A DNA stretch of 5,486 nucleotides from assembly GCA_934636065.1 (NCBI GenBank), contig CAKTZW010000164.1, positions 1 through 5,486 of the forward strand, given 5' to 3'. A program made the translations under genes and the position numbers. How positions within the stretch are numbered: the first letter of the stretch is position 1; each line of letters begins with the position of its first letter. The notes below the pieces were generated by a model. It was not told the origin of the DNA. It saw nothing but the letters and a program-made list of their open reading frames with translations, and did no database searches. This stretch comes from an uncultured Labedella sp. (GTDB taxonomy: Bacteria; Actinomycetota; Actinomycetes; Actinomycetales; Microbacteriaceae). Of the stretch, positions 5,188-5,486 are shown piece after piece.

Positions 5188-5255
5188 CGTCGTCCGGGAC
5201 GCCGGCGGCGGTCCGATCCGACGCGCTGGGGGTCGCGGGCGCGGAAGGCCCGCCC

Positions 5256-5261
5256 TAACGT
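5256..5261 (+). promoter_or_regulatory. -10 box (TAACGT) for leaderless start of the lipoprotein gene
   Basis: TAACGT is followed by six bases (TGAGGC) and ATG 5268. The GAGG here ends one base from the ATG, too close for a ribosome site, so a leaderless transcript is favoured. The rest of the gap 5188-5255 after the DUF2200 gene shows no clear hairpin or other signal. Confidence 0.5.
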
Positions 5262-5267
5262 TGAGGC

Positions 5268-5486
5268 ATGGACACACATCGAATGTCGCGTCCTCGTGCC
5301 GGTCTCACCGTCGGTGCCGCTGCCTTCGCGCTCGCCATGGCGGGGTGTGCGGCGGAGCCGGAGCCCTCACCGTCGGCCCCGTCGGAGAGCGCGACTCCGA
5401 CGCCGACCGCGCTGCCTCCCATCCCCGAGCGGGGCGATGACGAGATCGCGCGTGCCGAGTTCGCCTCCACCGGACCGAGTGGCATC
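5268..5486 (+). CDS. Putative lipoprotein, N-terminal 73 residues (3' end off the window)
   Basis: The frame is open from ATG 5268 to the right edge. The N-terminus is a lipoprotein signal: basic residues (MDTHRMSRPRAG), a hydrophobic core (LTVGAAAFALAMAG, 13-26) and Cys27 in the lipobox MAGC (24-27). The mature protein would be lipidated at Cys27 and anchored on the outer face of the membrane. A linker rich in Pro, Ser, Thr and Glu follows (EPEPSPSAPSESATPTPTA, 30-48), then the start of an acidic domain (ERGDDEIARAEFASTGPSGI). The domain is not recognisable from this length, so its function is unknown. An in-frame ATG at 5283 is an alternative start, but the -10 box six bases before 5268 supports the longer form. 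Confidence 0.75.
   Translation, partial: MDTHRMSRPRAGLTVGAAAFALAMAGCAAEPEPSPSAPSESATPTPTALPPIPERGDDEIARAEFASTGPSGI

Noticed and set aside
4801..5277. 158-residue minus-strand open frame
   Set aside because: Antisense shadow of the DUF2200 gene; Arg/His/Val-rich with no domain.

Overview
The window looks like chromosomal DNA from a high-GC Gram-positive bacterium, most likely an actinobacterium of the Microbacteriaceae type. The reasons are the strong G/C bias at third codon positions, the TAnnnT -10 boxes sitting 6-7 bases before ATG codons (leaderless-type starts), and the intergenic element TGAGCCTGTCGAAG, which I recall as frequent in such genomes. The family-level placement is inference. 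I see no tRNA, rRNA, CRISPR array, transposase or integrase.

Layout. (1) Bases 1-484: the left edge cuts a cysteine-rich small protein (9 Cys in 61 visible residues, ends at 188). Its end overlaps the start of a roughly 108-residue protein with two predicted membrane helices (158-484). (2) Bases 485-596 lie between convergent genes and hold a 12-bp perfect inverted repeat. (3) Bases 597-2796 hold a divergent pair: a NepI-like major facilitator exporter on the minus strand (597-1790) and an XRE-type regulator with an MmyB-like ligand-binding domain on the plus strand (1930-2796). The 139-bp gap between them carries two inverted repeats that could be operators. (4) Bases 2797-2906 hold three tandem copies and one inverted copy of a 22-23 bp repeat. 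(5) Bases 2898-4609 hold a second divergent pair: a multi-helix membrane protein of unknown function (minus) and an isoprenylcysteine/phospholipid methyltransferase-family membrane enzyme (plus). (6) Bases 4604-4789 hold a hairpin and, on the minus strand, what looks like the broken C-terminal end of a DUF1905-type protein. (7) Bases 4834-5187 encode a DUF2200 protein. (8) Bases 5268-5486 hold the start of a lipoprotein that runs off the right edge.

Most of the window reads as ordinary chromosome: an exporter with its probable local regulator, followed by single-gene units each with its own promoter. No large multi-gene system is visible. The most unusual part is the left edge. A Cys-rich, Gly/Ala-rich peptide of lower GC overlapping a small two-helix membrane protein is the sort of arrangement seen for bacteriocin-like peptides with an immunity partner. 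The peptide's N-terminus and any processing genes lie outside the window, so this remains a hypothesis.
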